64,000 nucleotides of DNA from Candidatus Omnitrophota bacterium (lineage in GTDB: Bacteria; Ratteibacteria; UBA8468; B48-G9; DTJG01), in the NCBI GenBank assembly GCA_023818965.1, contig JAMWCD010000005.1, positions 186,001-250,000 of the forward strand. The letters run 5' to 3'. Below are positions 9,504 to 17,161 of the stretch, one piece after another. The position numbers were made by a program, and so were the translations under genes. A model generated the notes under the pieces. That model saw nothing but the letters and a program-made list of their open reading frames with translations, made no database searches and was not told the DNA's origin. Position 1 is the first letter of the stretch; each line of letters starts with the position of its first letter.

Positions 9504-9539
9504 AAAAAATATTGTAAAATATTAAGCATGGAAAAGCAA
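9493..9539. promoter_or_regulatory. Overlapping divergent promoters, both apparently leaderless
   Basis: Plus strand: TTGCCT (9493-9498), 16 bp, TAAAAT (9515-9520), 7 nt, ATG at 9528. Minus strand: TTGCTT (9539-9534), 17 bp, TACAAT (9516-9511), 7 nt, ATG at 9503. The two -10 boxes overlap, and each -35 lies at or inside the opposite gene's first codons. Neither gene has a Shine-Dalgarno sequence. Confidence 0.55.
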
Positions 9540-9779
9540 GTGGTTAAGGCGCATTTTGGAGACGAAATAGAAAAGGCAAATGTTTCATTCTGGTATGTAA
9601 AGGAAGGACAGGAAATAGAAAAAGACCAGCCACTTATTGAATTTGTTACAGAGAAAACTTCTTTTACATTTACCAGTCCTTTTACCTGTAAAATTATTAA
9701 ATTGCTTGCAGGTGAAGGCGATGAAATCATTTCGGGACAGAATATAGCAGAGGTTGAAATAAAAAATGAAACAGATTGA
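9528..9779 (+). CDS. Stand-alone lipoyl/biotinyl-like domain protein
   Basis: The 83 residues form a single flattened beta-barrel of the biotinyl/lipoyl family: VKEGQEIEKDQPLIEFVTEK, then Lys in the TEKTSF hairpin turn (about residue 44) at the position of the lipoylated or biotinylated lysine, and GEGDEIISGQNIAEV in the second half. It is the length of an isolated E2 lipoyl domain, but no E2, E1 or carboxylase gene lies nearby. It overlaps the downstream aminotransferase by 14 nt, so the two are co-translated. It could be a carrier for a ketoacid dehydrogenase encoded elsewhere; whether it is modified is unknown. Confidence 0.8.
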   Translation: MEKQVVKAHFGDEIEKANVSFWYVKEGQEIEKDQPLIEFVTEKTSFTFTSPFTCKIIKLLAGEGDEIISGQNIAEVEIKNETD

Positions 9780-10938
9780 ATCATTAAGAATAAGAGACCT
9801 ACCAGGTTATCTCTTTCAGACAATCAATGAAAGAAAACTTAAGGCACGGCAAGCAGGTAGAGATGTTATTGACCTTGGCATGGGAAATCCTGATTTGCCA
9901 CCACCAGAACCAGTTGTAGAAAAACTGAAGGAAGTTGTTGATAGTCCAAAAGTCCATAGATACAGTGCATCAAAGGGTATTCCACATCTTAGAAAGGAAA
10001 TTTGCTTATGGTATGAAAGAAGATTTGGTGTAAAACTTGATCCTGATGAAGAAGCAATTGTAACCATTGGTTCAAAAGAAGGAATCAGTCATCTTGCACT
10101 TGCCATATTTGACAGAGGAGATGTTGTACTTACACCAAACCCAACTTATCCCAGTCATTTCTATAGCGTTGTTATAGCAGGTGCATCTGTGTACGATGTA
10201 CCACTACTGCCTGAAAATAATTTTATTCCAGACCTTTCTCAACCAATTTATGATAGATACCCTGGTCCAAAGGCAATGATTGTCAGTTATCCAAACAATC
10301 CGACATCTCAGGTTGTTGACGTCGATTTTTTTAAAGAACTGGTAAAATTTGCGAAAAAACATGATATTATCATTATTCATGACCTTGCCTATTCTGAAAT
10401 ATGTTTTGACAATTATCGTGCACCAAGTTTTTTACAGGTCGATGGGGCTAAAGATGTTGGAGTTGAATTTTACTCTCTTTCAAAAACTTACAATATGGCG
10501 GGCTGGCGCGTTGGATTTATGGTGGGTAATAAAGAAATTGTCAGGGCACTTGCAAAATTAAAAAGTTATTACGATTATGGAATTTTTACTCCTATTCAGG
10601 TCGCTGCAATATGTGCTCTAAGATTAGACCAGAAGTACATCGATAGAACTGTCAATGAGTATAAAAAAAGAAGAGACACACTTGTCAATGGCTTAAACAG
10701 AATTGGATGGAAGGTTGACAAACCATCTGCAACAATGTATGTCTGGGCAAAGATACCTGATAAATTCAACCATATGAATTCACTTGATTTTGCACTTATG
10801 CTTCTTGATAAATGTGATGTTGTTGTTTCACCAGGACTTGGATTTGGTAAGTATGGTGAAGGATTTGTCAGAATTGCACTGGTCGAGAATGAACATAGAA
10901 TCAGACAGGCAATAAGGTCATTGAAAAAAATTTTTTAA
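9766..10938 (+). CDS. PLP-dependent class I/II aminotransferase (AlaC / LL-diaminopimelate type)
   Basis: A 390-residue fold-type I aminotransferase. Visible signatures: IDLGMGNPDLPPP, RYSASKGIPHLRKEI, YPNNPTS, the PLP-lysine motif SLSKTYNMAGWRVGF (Lys in SKTYN) and the substrate-binding Arg near the C-terminus in GFVRIAL. The closest groups I recognise are AlaC-type glutamate-pyruvate aminotransferase and the DapL/DapC-like diaminopimelate aminotransferases; sequence alone cannot separate them. It starts inside the lipoyl-domain gene (14-nt overlap), and a weak hairpin-plus-T-run terminator follows 44 nt after the stop. Confidence 0.88.
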   Translation: MKQIESLRIRDLPGYLFQTINERKLKARQAGRDVIDLGMGNPDLPPPEPVVEKLKEVVDSPKVHRYSASKGIPHLRKEICLWYERRFGVKLDPDEEAIVTIGSKEGISHLALAIFDRGDVVLTPNPTYPSHFYSVVIAGASVYDVPLLPENNFIPDLSQPIYDRYPGPKAMIVSYPNNPTSQVVDVDFFKELVKFAKKHDIIIIHDLAYSEICFDNYRAPSFLQVDGAKDVGVEFYSLSKTYNMAGWRVGFMVGNKEIVRALAKLKSYYDYGIFTPIQVAAICALRLDQKYIDRTVNEYKKRRDTLVNGLNRIGWKVDKPSATMYVWAKIPDKFNHMNSLDFALMLLDKCDVVVSPGLGFGKYGEGFVRIALVENEHRIRQAIRSLKKIF

Positions 10939-10982
10939 TATTCACCTGCCTGAATCATCAGAATCCACTTAATTTCCCAATT

Positions 10983-11002
10983 CCGCCCCTGGAGCGGTTT
11001 TT
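10983..11002 (+). terminator. Weak intrinsic terminator after the aminotransferase
   Basis: CCGC and GCGG form a short stem around a 7-nt loop, followed directly by TTTTT. The stem is only 4 bp, so this is a tentative call. Confidence 0.4.
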
Positions 11003-11015
11003 CCTCACATTTTCA

Positions 11016-11061
11016 ACCTCCCCCTCATCCTCCTCCTGAAAGGAGGGGAAACAGGGGAGGT
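11016..11061. repeat. Purine/pyrimidine-rich hairpin
   Basis: ACCTCCCC (11016-11023) pairs with GGGGAGGT (11054-11061), with a smaller CCTCC/GGAGG hairpin inside. It sits at the left border of the tandem repeat array and may act as a terminator or be the edge of a mobile repeat. Confidence 0.5.
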
Positions 11062-11138
11062 GGTCCTGCACCTATGGAAAAATAAAAAGTGGGCGGAGAA
11101 ACTACTTTTTGTAGTTTCTGTGCTTGTTTCACAAGCAC

Positions 11139-11243
11139 TGCAGGACTTGGCGGCTTCGCCTCCCACTACGGCTCAGCTCGCCGTCCGCTGACAATCCTGC
11201 GCCTGCTCGGATTGTCTGCCTTCGCTCCAATTCAAGTCCTGCA
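11139..11243. mobile_element. 105-bp element with 11-bp terminal inverted repeats, copy 1
   Basis: It is bounded by TGCAGGACTTG (11139-11149) and its exact complement CAAGTCCTGCA (11233-11243). It is much richer in G+C than its surroundings. TGCAGGACTTG is also the antisense of the tRNA-Val T-arm (11442-11452). It looks like a small non-autonomous (MITE-like) element. Confidence 0.5.
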
Positions 11244-11310
11244 CCTATGGAAAAATAAAAAGTGGGCGGAGAAACTACTTTTGTAGTTTCTGTGCTTGTT
11301 TCACAAGCAC

Positions 11311-11415
11311 TGCAGGACTTGGCGGCTTCGCCTCCCACTACGGCTCAGCTCGCCGTCCGCTGACAATCCTGCGCCCGCTCGGATTGTCTTACTTCGCTCC
11401 AATTCAAGTCCTGCA
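11311..11415. mobile_element. 105-bp element with 11-bp terminal inverted repeats, copy 2
   Basis: Second copy with the same termini (11311-11321 and 11405-11415), the same length and nearly the same interior as the copy at 11139-11243. Confidence 0.5.
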
Positions 11416-11434
11416 CCTATGGAAAAATAAAAAG

Positions 11435-11508
11435 TGGGCGGTGCAGGACTTGAACCTGCGGCCTTTACGATGTCAACGTAACGCTCTGGCCACCTGAGCT
11501 AACCGCCC
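11435..11508 (-). tRNA. tRNA-Val (anticodon GAC)
   Basis: The 74-nt gene folds as a complete cloverleaf: acceptor GGGCGGT/ACCGCCC, D-stem GCTC/GAGC, anticodon stem TTACG/CGTAA around TTGACAT (anticodon GAC), 5-nt variable loop AGGCC, T-stem GCAGG/CCTGC with loop TTCAAGT, discriminator A. CCA is not encoded (ACT follows). A TATAAT box lies 8 nt upstream. Its 3' side borders the tandem repeat array, which reuses its T-arm and acceptor sequence. Confidence 0.95.
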
Positions 11509-11516
11509 ATACAATT

Positions 11517-11522
11517 ATTATA
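11517..11522 (-). promoter_or_regulatory. -10 box of tRNA-Val
   Basis: TATAAT on the minus strand ends 8 nt before the mature tRNA 5' end, so the transcript would carry almost no leader. No good -35 hexamer is visible; TTTTCA at 17 bp is the nearest. Confidence 0.5.
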
Positions 11523-11584
11523 ACAGAAAATTTGAAAAATGAAAAAAATTATGAGAAAATCTTAAAAATAAAAAAGGATTTGCC

Positions 11585-11950
11585 ATGGCAAAACTCAAAT
11601 TTAACTCTGATTATATGGGTCCTGAATATAAAATTGAAGGACGAGATGTTTTTATCGGAAGGGCACCTGATAATGATATCACGATTCCAGATTACAGGAT
11701 TTTTGCCTCCCTTCCACTTTCAATACAGAGTGCAAGATATCGAACATTAAGGCATGTATCAAGAAGACATGCAGTGATTCAATTTATAGATGGAAAATAC
11801 TATATTACTGATATTGGGAATGATGGCAAAGGAAGCAGTCACGGAACATTTATAAATAATGAAAGAATCACACCAGGGATCAAATGTGAATTAAAAAATG
11901 GTGATAGAATAAGATTTGCTGAAGTTGAATGCCTCTTCTCTGAAGAATAA
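11585..11950 (+). CDS. FHA-domain protein
   Basis: A single forkhead-associated phosphothreonine-binding domain of 121 residues: GRAPDNDITIP, the SRRHAVI core and HGTFINNERI (the G-T-x-N motif). A 22-residue insertion (about 38-59) separates the first motif from the SRRHA strand, longer than usual. There is no fused kinase or transmembrane part. It presumably reads Ser/Thr phosphorylation made by a kinase encoded elsewhere. AAGGA lies 8 nt before the ATG. It precedes clpB by 82 nt and may share transcription with it. Confidence 0.9.
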   Translation: MAKLKFNSDYMGPEYKIEGRDVFIGRAPDNDITIPDYRIFASLPLSIQSARYRTLRHVSRRHAVIQFIDGKYYITDIGNDGKGSSHGTFINNERITPGIKCELKNGDRIRFAEVECLFSEE

Positions 11951-12032
11951 ATTCCTGCTTTTTAACATTTTTGAACCTTTTTACCTGTCTTCCTCATCAA
12001 AAAAATAGAACAATGACAAAAGAGGTGAAAAT

Positions 12033-14615
12033 ATGAACTGGGAAAAATTTACAACAAAAAGTCAGGAATCATTAATCAGGGCACAGTCAATTGCTCAAAG
12101 CAAGAACCATCAGCAGATTGAGCCAGAACATCTTGCACTTGCCCTTCTGGAAACTGATTTTGTTCAGGACCTTTTGAAGCAAATGCAGGTCGATATTACT
12201 CAACTTAAAAACAGGGTTTCTTCAGAAGTGGATAAGATCCCACAGGTCAGTGGCCAATCAACCCAGGTTTATATTTCTTCTGTTGCTAATAGAATTCTCA
12301 TTCAAGCAGAACAGGAAGCAAAGAACATGGGAGACGACTATATCAGCCTTGAACATATTTTGATTGCAATGTGCGAAATCGAAAGCAAGGTAAAAGATAT
12401 TTTCAAAAATGCAGGCATTTTCAAGGAAAGGATTTTGAAGTTTATTGATTTGATTCGCGGTGGCGAAAAGGTGACTGATGCTTCTGCGGAAGATAAGTAT
12501 CAGGCATTGAAAAAGTTTACAAGAGACCTCACTGACCTTGCTGCAAAAGGTAAAATTGACCCTGTTATTGGCAGGGATGAAGAAATCAGAAGAGTAACAC
12601 AGGTTTTGTGTAGAAGAACAAAAAACAATCCTGTTTTGATTGGTGAGCCAGGAGTTGGAAAAACAGCCATTGTTGAAGGATTGGCAAGAAGAATTGTTGC
12701 AGGGGATGTCCCTGAAAGTTTGAAAAATAAAAGAATTTTAATGCTTGACCTCGGTAGCCTTGTTGCAGGAACAAAATTTAGAGGTGAATTTGAAGAAAGA
12801 TTAAAAGCAATATTAAGAGAGATTGAAAAAAGGGAAGGGGAAATCATACTTTTTATTGATGAATTACATACCCTTGTCGGAGCAGGTGCAGCTGAAGGTG
12901 CGATTGACGCATCTAACATGCTCAAACCTGCACTCGCAAGGGGGATACTCAGGTGTATTGGTGCAACAACCCTTGATGAATACAGAAAATATATTGAAAA
13001 AGATAGGGCGCTGGAGAGAAGATTTCAACCTGTTTATGTAAGAGAGCCTTCTGTTGAAGAAACAATCTCAATCTTAAGGGGATTAAAGGAAAGATATGAA
13101 GTTCACCATGGTGTAAAAATTACAGACAACGCCATTGTCGCTGCTGCAATTTTATCCCACAGATATATTTCAGATAGATTTTTACCTGACAAAGCCATTG
13201 ACCTCATTGATGAAGCAGCAAGCAGATTGAGAATGGAAATGGAAAGTAAACCACAGGTTATTGATGAAATTGATAGAAAAATTATGCAACTTGAGATTGA
13301 AAGGGAAGCATTGAAAAGGGAAACTTCCGAGGCATCAAAAGAAAGATTGAGAAAACTTGAAGAAGAACTCAATCAGTTAAAACAAGAAAAGGCGAAACTT
13401 GATGCACAATGGAATGAAGAAAAACAGAAAATAGAAAAAATCAAAGAGATCAAACAACAAATTGAACTTGCAAGAAAAATCATTGAAGATGCAGAAAGAA
13501 AAGGAGATCTTGGGACAGCGGCTGAGTATAAATATGGAAAACTGATTGAACTTGAAAAACAACTTGCTCAGGAAACAGAAAACCTCAAAAACAGACAGAG
13601 TAAAGGCAGGATTCTTAAAGACGAAGTTGATGAAGAAGAAATTGCTTCAATTGTGTCTCGATGGACAGGAATACCTGTTAGCCGTATGCTTGAAGGTGAG
13701 ATTGATAAATTGATTCATCTTGAAGAAAGATTGTCAAAAAGGGTAGTTGGACAAAAAGAAGCCATTGTCGCTGTATCCAATGCTGTTAGAAGAAACAGGG
13801 CAGGACTATCCGATCCAAAAAGACCTATTGGTTCCTTTATTTTCCTTGGTCCTACAGGTGTTGGGAAAACTGAACTTGCAAAAGCACTTGCTGAATTTTT
13901 GTTCAATGATGAAAATGCTATTGTAAGGATTGATATGTCTGAGTATATGGAAAAATTTTCTGTCAGCCGTCTGATTGGAGCACCCCCTGGTTATGTGGGC
14001 TATGAAGAAGGGGGACAGTTGACAGAACGAGTAAGAAGAAGACCGTATACTGTGATATTACTTGATGAAATTGAGAAGGCGCATAGCGAAGTTTTCAATA
14101 TCCTTCTCCAGGTTCTTGATGAAGGACGGCTTACTGATGGACACGGAAGAACTGTTGATTTCAGAAACACCGTTATCATAATGACATCAAATTTAGGCAG
14201 TCAGTATTTTGAATTATTTAAAGATGAAGAGGAAATCCAGAAAAAAGTCAATGAATTGCTAAAAACAAAATTCAGACCCGAATTTTTAAACAGGGTTGAT
14301 GAAATCATTCTTTTCCACAAATTAACAAAATCTGACCTTATGAAAATCGTTGATATTCAGATTTCATATCTTGCTTCAAGATTAGCAGAAAGGAAAATTT
14401 CAATACAACTTACTGATCATGCGAAGAGTTGGCTTGCAGAACATGGTTATGATCCGAACTATGGGGCAAGGCCATTGAAGCGGCTTATTCAAAGGGAAAT
14501 AGAAAACCCACTTGCATTGAAACTTCTTTCAGGTGAGTTCAAGGAACATGACACAATTGAGATTGATGTAAAAGAAGATAAACTGAGCTTCAAAAAAATT
14601 GATAAAAAATCTTAA
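12033..14615 (+). CDS. clpB: ATP-dependent disaggregase ClpB
   Basis: At 860 residues this is a normal full-length ClpB, the Hsp100 that pulls proteins out of aggregates with DnaK. Order: Clp-N double repeat (1-about 145), NBD1 with Walker A GEPGVGKT and Walker [11 protein letters not shown], the long M-domain coiled coil (about 400-530, rich in Glu/Lys/Arg), NBD2 with Walker [20 protein letters not shown] and [15 protein letters not shown], and a D2-small domain. GAGGTG lies 5 nt before the ATG. No CIRCE or sigma-32-type promoter is evident in the 82-nt upstream gap. Its stop is 6 nt from the convergent nfnA-like stop. Confidence 0.97.
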   Translation: MNWEKFTTKSQESLIRAQSIAQSKNHQQIEPEHLALALLETDFVQDLLKQMQVDITQLKNRVSSEVDKIPQVSGQSTQVYISSVANRILIQAEQEAKNMGDDYISLEHILIAMCEIESKVKDIFKNAGIFKERILKFIDLIRGGEKVTDASAEDKYQALKKFTRDLTDLAAKGKIDPVIGRDEEIRRVTQVLCRRTKNNPVLIGEPGVGKTAIVEGLARRIVAGDVPESLKNKRILMLDLGSLVAGTKFRGEFEERLKAILREIEKREGEIILFIDELHTLVGAGAAEGAIDASNMLKPALARGILRCIGATTLDEYRKYIEKDRALERRFQPVYVREPSVEETISILRGLKERYEVHHGVKITDNAIVAAAILSHRYISDRFLPDKAIDLIDEAASRLRMEMESKPQVIDEIDRKIMQLEIEREALKRETSEASKERLRKLEEELNQLKQEKAKLDAQWNEEKQKIEKIKEIKQQIELARKIIEDAERKGDLGTAAEYKYGKLIELEKQLAQETENLKNRQSKGRILKDEVDEEEIASIVSRWTGIPVSRMLEGEIDKLIHLEERLSKRVVGQKEAIVAVSNAVRRNRAGLSDPKRPIGSFIFLGPTGVGKTELAKALAEFLFNDENAIVRIDMSEYMEKFSVSRLIGAPPGYVGYEEGGQLTERVRRRPYTVILLDEIEKAHSEVFNILLQVLDEGRLTDGHGRTVDFRNTVIIMTSNLGSQYFELFKDEEEIQKKVNELLKTKFRPEFLNRVDEIILFHKLTKSDLMKIVDIQISYLASRLAERKISIQLTDHAKSWLAEHGYDPNYGARPLKRLIQREIENPLALKLLSGEFKEHDTIEIDVKEDKLSFKKIDKKS

Positions 14616-14621
14616 AAAATC

Positions 14622-15512
14622 TTAATTTTTATTCTCAGCGATTGTTTGAGAAACCCGCTCCTTTGAAGCAGTTTTCAAATATCGTTCAAGGGCACATTGT
14701 TCGTGTTTCTTATAGAAACTTGTTCTTTTGAGTAATTCATCAAAATCAACTTCATGAGCATCAAAATCAGGTCCATCAACGCAGGCAAATTTTGTTATTC
14801 CACCAACAGTAACCCTGCAACCTCCACACATACCAGTGCCATCTATCATAATGGGATTTAAACTGGCTATGGTTTTGATATTGTATCTTTTTGTAATTAA
14901 TGAAACATTTTTCATCATCAGAACTGGTCCAGCGCAAATCGCCAAATCTGCATGTTCTCCTGACCCAAGAGCGTCCTCAAGCACTTTTGTAACAAAACCC
15001 TTAACACCCTTACTTCCATCGTCAGTTGCAATCAAAACCCTATCACATATCTTTTTCATTTCATCTTCAAGAATTAAAAGATTTGCAGTCCTTGCTCCCA
15101 TGACAGCCCAGACAGAATTACCTTTTTCTTTAAACGCCTTTGCCATCCAGTAAATAAACGCTGCGCCCACACCACCAGTAATAAGTACAACCCTGCCGAA
15201 TTTTTCAATCTCCACGGGTTTCCCAAGTGGTCCTGCAACATTATGAATAATATCTCCTTTTTCAAGAGAACCAAGTTTTTTTGTCGTAACACCCACTTCC
15301 TGAAAAATAATCTCAAAAGTTCCAGAATTAGCATCTGTTCCAGCAATAGTCAAAGGAATTCTTTCACTTTCTTCAGTCGGCCTCAGTATAATGAAGTGGC
15401 CTGGCTTTGCCTTCTGGGCAATAAATGGATGAAAAATCTTCATCCACTTGACCTCATTTGAAAGAGATTTTTTTTCTAAAATTTTATTAAAATTTTCATT
15501 TGTCAGTCCCAT
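14622..15512 (-). CDS. NfnA-like sulfide dehydrogenase / ferredoxin-NADP reductase alpha subunit
   Basis: A 296-residue flavoprotein: FAD-binding barrel (ERIPLTIAG), NAD-binding Rossmann (VVLITGGVGAAF) and a C-terminal [2Fe-2S] loop with cysteines in GTGMCGGCRVTVGG and KFACVDGP. This is the small subunit of the electron-bifurcating NADH-dependent ferredoxin:NADP oxidoreductase or of archaeal sulfide dehydrogenase. The large GltD-like partner that normally follows is absent here, so it must be elsewhere, or this subunit acts with another partner. The start at 15512 gives the family-like N-terminus; the frame is open further upstream into the palindromic element, but that part has no homology. 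The visible Shine-Dalgarno is weak. Confidence 0.85.
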   Translation of the reverse strand: MGLTNENFNKILEKKSLSNEVKWMKIFHPFIAQKAKPGHFIILRPTEESERIPLTIAGTDANSGTFEIIFQEVGVTTKKLGSLEKGDIIHNVAGPLGKPVEIEKFGRVVLITGGVGAAFIYWMAKAFKEKGNSVWAVMGARTANLLILEDEMKKICDRVLIATDDGSKGVKGFVTKVLEDALGSGEHADLAICAGPVLMMKNVSLITKRYNIKTIASLNPIMIDGTGMCGGCRVTVGGITKFACVDGPDFDAHEVDFDELLKRTSFYKKHEQCALERYLKTASKERVSQTIAENKN

Positions 15513-15576
15513 TTTTTTCCCATGGTTAAAAGGTTCAATTTTTGTATTCTCATAAGTTTGGAAAGGGAGATTTTCA

Positions 15577-15789
15577 GAAGGAAAGAGGACATGATATGAA
15601 CAATTTGCGAAGGCACAGCAACAAAACAAGGATAAAAGCAACTGCGCTCCGCTATAACAATGCACCTGCTTGTCCGAAGCCTTCGCAGTGCAAAGCGCAT
15701 ACGGAGAAGGCAAGTTTGCAGGTGCTGCGGATTTATCCGTAGTTTTGTCTGTGCCATAGCAACGTGAATACTCATGTCCTCTTTCCTTC
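15577..15789. mobile_element. 213-bp palindromic MITE-like element
   Basis: Perfect 18-bp terminal inverted repeats (15577-15594 and 15772-15789), followed inward by imperfect arm pairing (shared GGCACAG, CAAAAC and GGATAAA blocks) and a central GCACCTGC/GCAGGTGC pair (15662-15669 and 15718-15725). G+C is higher than in the flanks. It ends 6 nt beyond the hps-rraA stop, so it could also terminate that transcript. No open frame inside it is convincing. Confidence 0.6.
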
Positions 15790-15795
15790 CATCCC

Positions 15796-17085
15796 CTACC
15801 TTTGCTTTTCCCACCTCAACAAATGTGTAATTTCGCTCAAAGTTCCACCCTGCTTTATTTCTGCCCGCAACCTGTTTTCTTTTTCAAGCACATCCATCGC
15901 CCTGTTAGTTATTTCCACTGCCTTATTTGATGGAACGCAAACAACTCCATCCTCATCTCCAACAATCCAATCACCAGGTATGATTTGAACCTGCTTAATT
16001 TGTAAAGGAACATTGATTTCTCCCATACCCTTTGGCTCACCTGCCTGTGGACAGCACAACGTTGCATATGCAGGGAATTTTAATTCTTTTATTTCAGAAA
16101 TATCTCTGATTGCTCCATATATGACAACCCCTGACAATTTTTTCACTACCGCACTATGTGTGGCAAGTTCTCCCCAGACAGCAGGTGGTAATCCACGTGC
16201 ATCAATAACAATAACATCTCCCTGTTTTGCCAGGTCAACTGCTTCAACCGGTTTTGCCCAATCCCCAGGAAAGGTTCTCACAGTAATTGCACTTCCATAA
16301 AATTTTTTCACTTCTCCAAAAGGTCTTACATCAGGAATCCATCCCTTTCTATGCATGGCATCAGAAAGGTTTGCTGTGGAAACCTTTTGAAAAACTTCCT
16401 TAATATCCTGCTCAGTAAATCTTTTAAAAAGTTCTGACTTTATGCTGGTTTTTGTATCAATTGCCTTTTTGATAAGTTTCACTGCCTTTTCAGCATTTTC
16501 TGACTTTGTCACAGCGCCGCCAATAATCACGATACTTGCGCCTGCATTTATTGCATCGACGACATTTTCGCAATTTAATCCACCTGCAATAGCAATCGGA
16601 ATATTAACATGTTTTGAAACCTGCCTGAGAAAATCAAATGAAATATTTCCTGTCATCTGCTGGTCAATTGGAATATGAACTCCTATAAAATCAGGATTTA
16701 AATCCGCGACCTTTTTTACTTTCTCAATTGTGTAACTTGTTTCAAGAAAATCAACGAGAATCTTTGCTCCATAATTTCTTGCTGCCTCTATACTTTCCCT
16801 GATTGTACTTTCTGATGCATCTGCCATTACAACAACAATATCAGCCCCACTTTTTGCTGCAATTTCAACCTCAATTCTTCCTGCATCAAGTGTCTTCATA
16901 TCAGCAACAATTGTGGTCTTCGGAAACTCCTTTCTCAAAATTCTCACAGCATCAAGGCCACACGCCTTAATAAGTGGTGTGCCTGCCTCAAGCCAGTCAG
17001 CACCTCCTTTGATGGCTTCTCTGGCGACCTTTATTGCACGATCAATATCAACAAAATCAAGAGCAATCTGAATTACTGGTTTCAT
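15796..17085 (-). CDS. 3-hexulose-6-phosphate synthase fused to RraA-like domain
   Basis: A 429-residue bifunctional protein. Residues 1-about 210 are HPS, a KDPC/OMPDC-family barrel: IQIALDFVD, ADWLEAGTPLI, VADMKTLDAG and IAIAGGLN. Residues about 225-429 are an RraA-like/HMG-aldolase-type domain: TANLSDAMHRKG, GDVIVID, VIYGAIRD and GDWIVGDEDGVVCVP. HPS-RraA fusions are known in archaea and some bacteria. HPS run in reverse supplies ribulose-5-phosphate with formaldehyde release; run forward it fixes formaldehyde. No PHI isomerase gene is in the window. A TATAAT lies 35 nt before the ATG, and no Shine-Dalgarno is visible. It is divergent from porA. Confidence 0.9.
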   Translation of the reverse strand: MKPVIQIALDFVDIDRAIKVAREAIKGGADWLEAGTPLIKACGLDAVRILRKEFPKTTIVADMKTLDAGRIEVEIAAKSGADIVVVMADASESTIRESIEAARNYGAKILVDFLETSYTIEKVKKVADLNPDFIGVHIPIDQQMTGNISFDFLRQVSKHVNIPIAIAGGLNCENVVDAINAGASIVIIGGAVTKSENAEKAVKLIKKAIDTKTSIKSELFKRFTEQDIKEVFQKVSTANLSDAMHRKGWIPDVRPFGEVKKFYGSAITVRTFPGDWAKPVEAVDLAKQGDVIVIDARGLPPAVWGELATHSAVVKKLSGVVIYGAIRDISEIKELKFPAYATLCCPQAGEPKGMGEINVPLQIKQVQIIPGDWIVGDEDGVVCVPSNKAVEITNRAMDVLEKENRLRAEIKQGGTLSEITHLLRWEKQR

Positions 17086-17120
17086 TTTTGACTTTTTTTT
17101 ATTTTGAGTTATTATTAATC

Positions 17121-17126
17121 ATTATA
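17121..17126 (-). promoter_or_regulatory. -10 box for hps-rraA
   Basis: A consensus TATAAT on the minus strand, with TTCAAA 17 bp upstream as a poor -35. It lies in the 76-nt divergent gap to porA. Confidence 0.4.
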
Positions 17127-17161
17127 CCATCTTTCTGGATTTTTTTGAAAAAGGAGAAAAA

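Larger units (their letters stand above)
11071..11434. repeat. Tandem array, about 172-173-bp period, ending at tRNA-Val
   Basis: The sequence starting CCTATGGAAAAATAAAAAGT recurs at 11071, 11244 and 11416. The two full units are almost identical: one T is missing from the second T-run and a few bases differ near CTTCGCTCC. Each unit holds GAAACTAC/GTAGTTTC and GTGCTTGT/ACAAGCAC hairpins and one 105-bp terminal-inverted-repeat element. The third copy runs straight into the tRNA-Val 3' end through GTGGGCGG, which is the tRNA acceptor-stem sequence, so the array seems to be built from duplicated tRNA 3' flank. No protein is credible here. Confidence 0.8.

Noticed and set aside
11089-11338. Open frames on both strands across the tandem array
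   Set aside because: They follow the repeat and its hairpins, have no ribosome site, and repeat themselves with the DNA period.
12500-12925. A 141-codon minus-strand frame
   Set aside because: It is antisense to the ClpB NBD1 motifs.
15503-15814. A 103-codon minus-strand frame between hps-rraA and the nfnA-like gene
   Set aside because: It lies across the palindromic element, has no homology and no Shine-Dalgarno.
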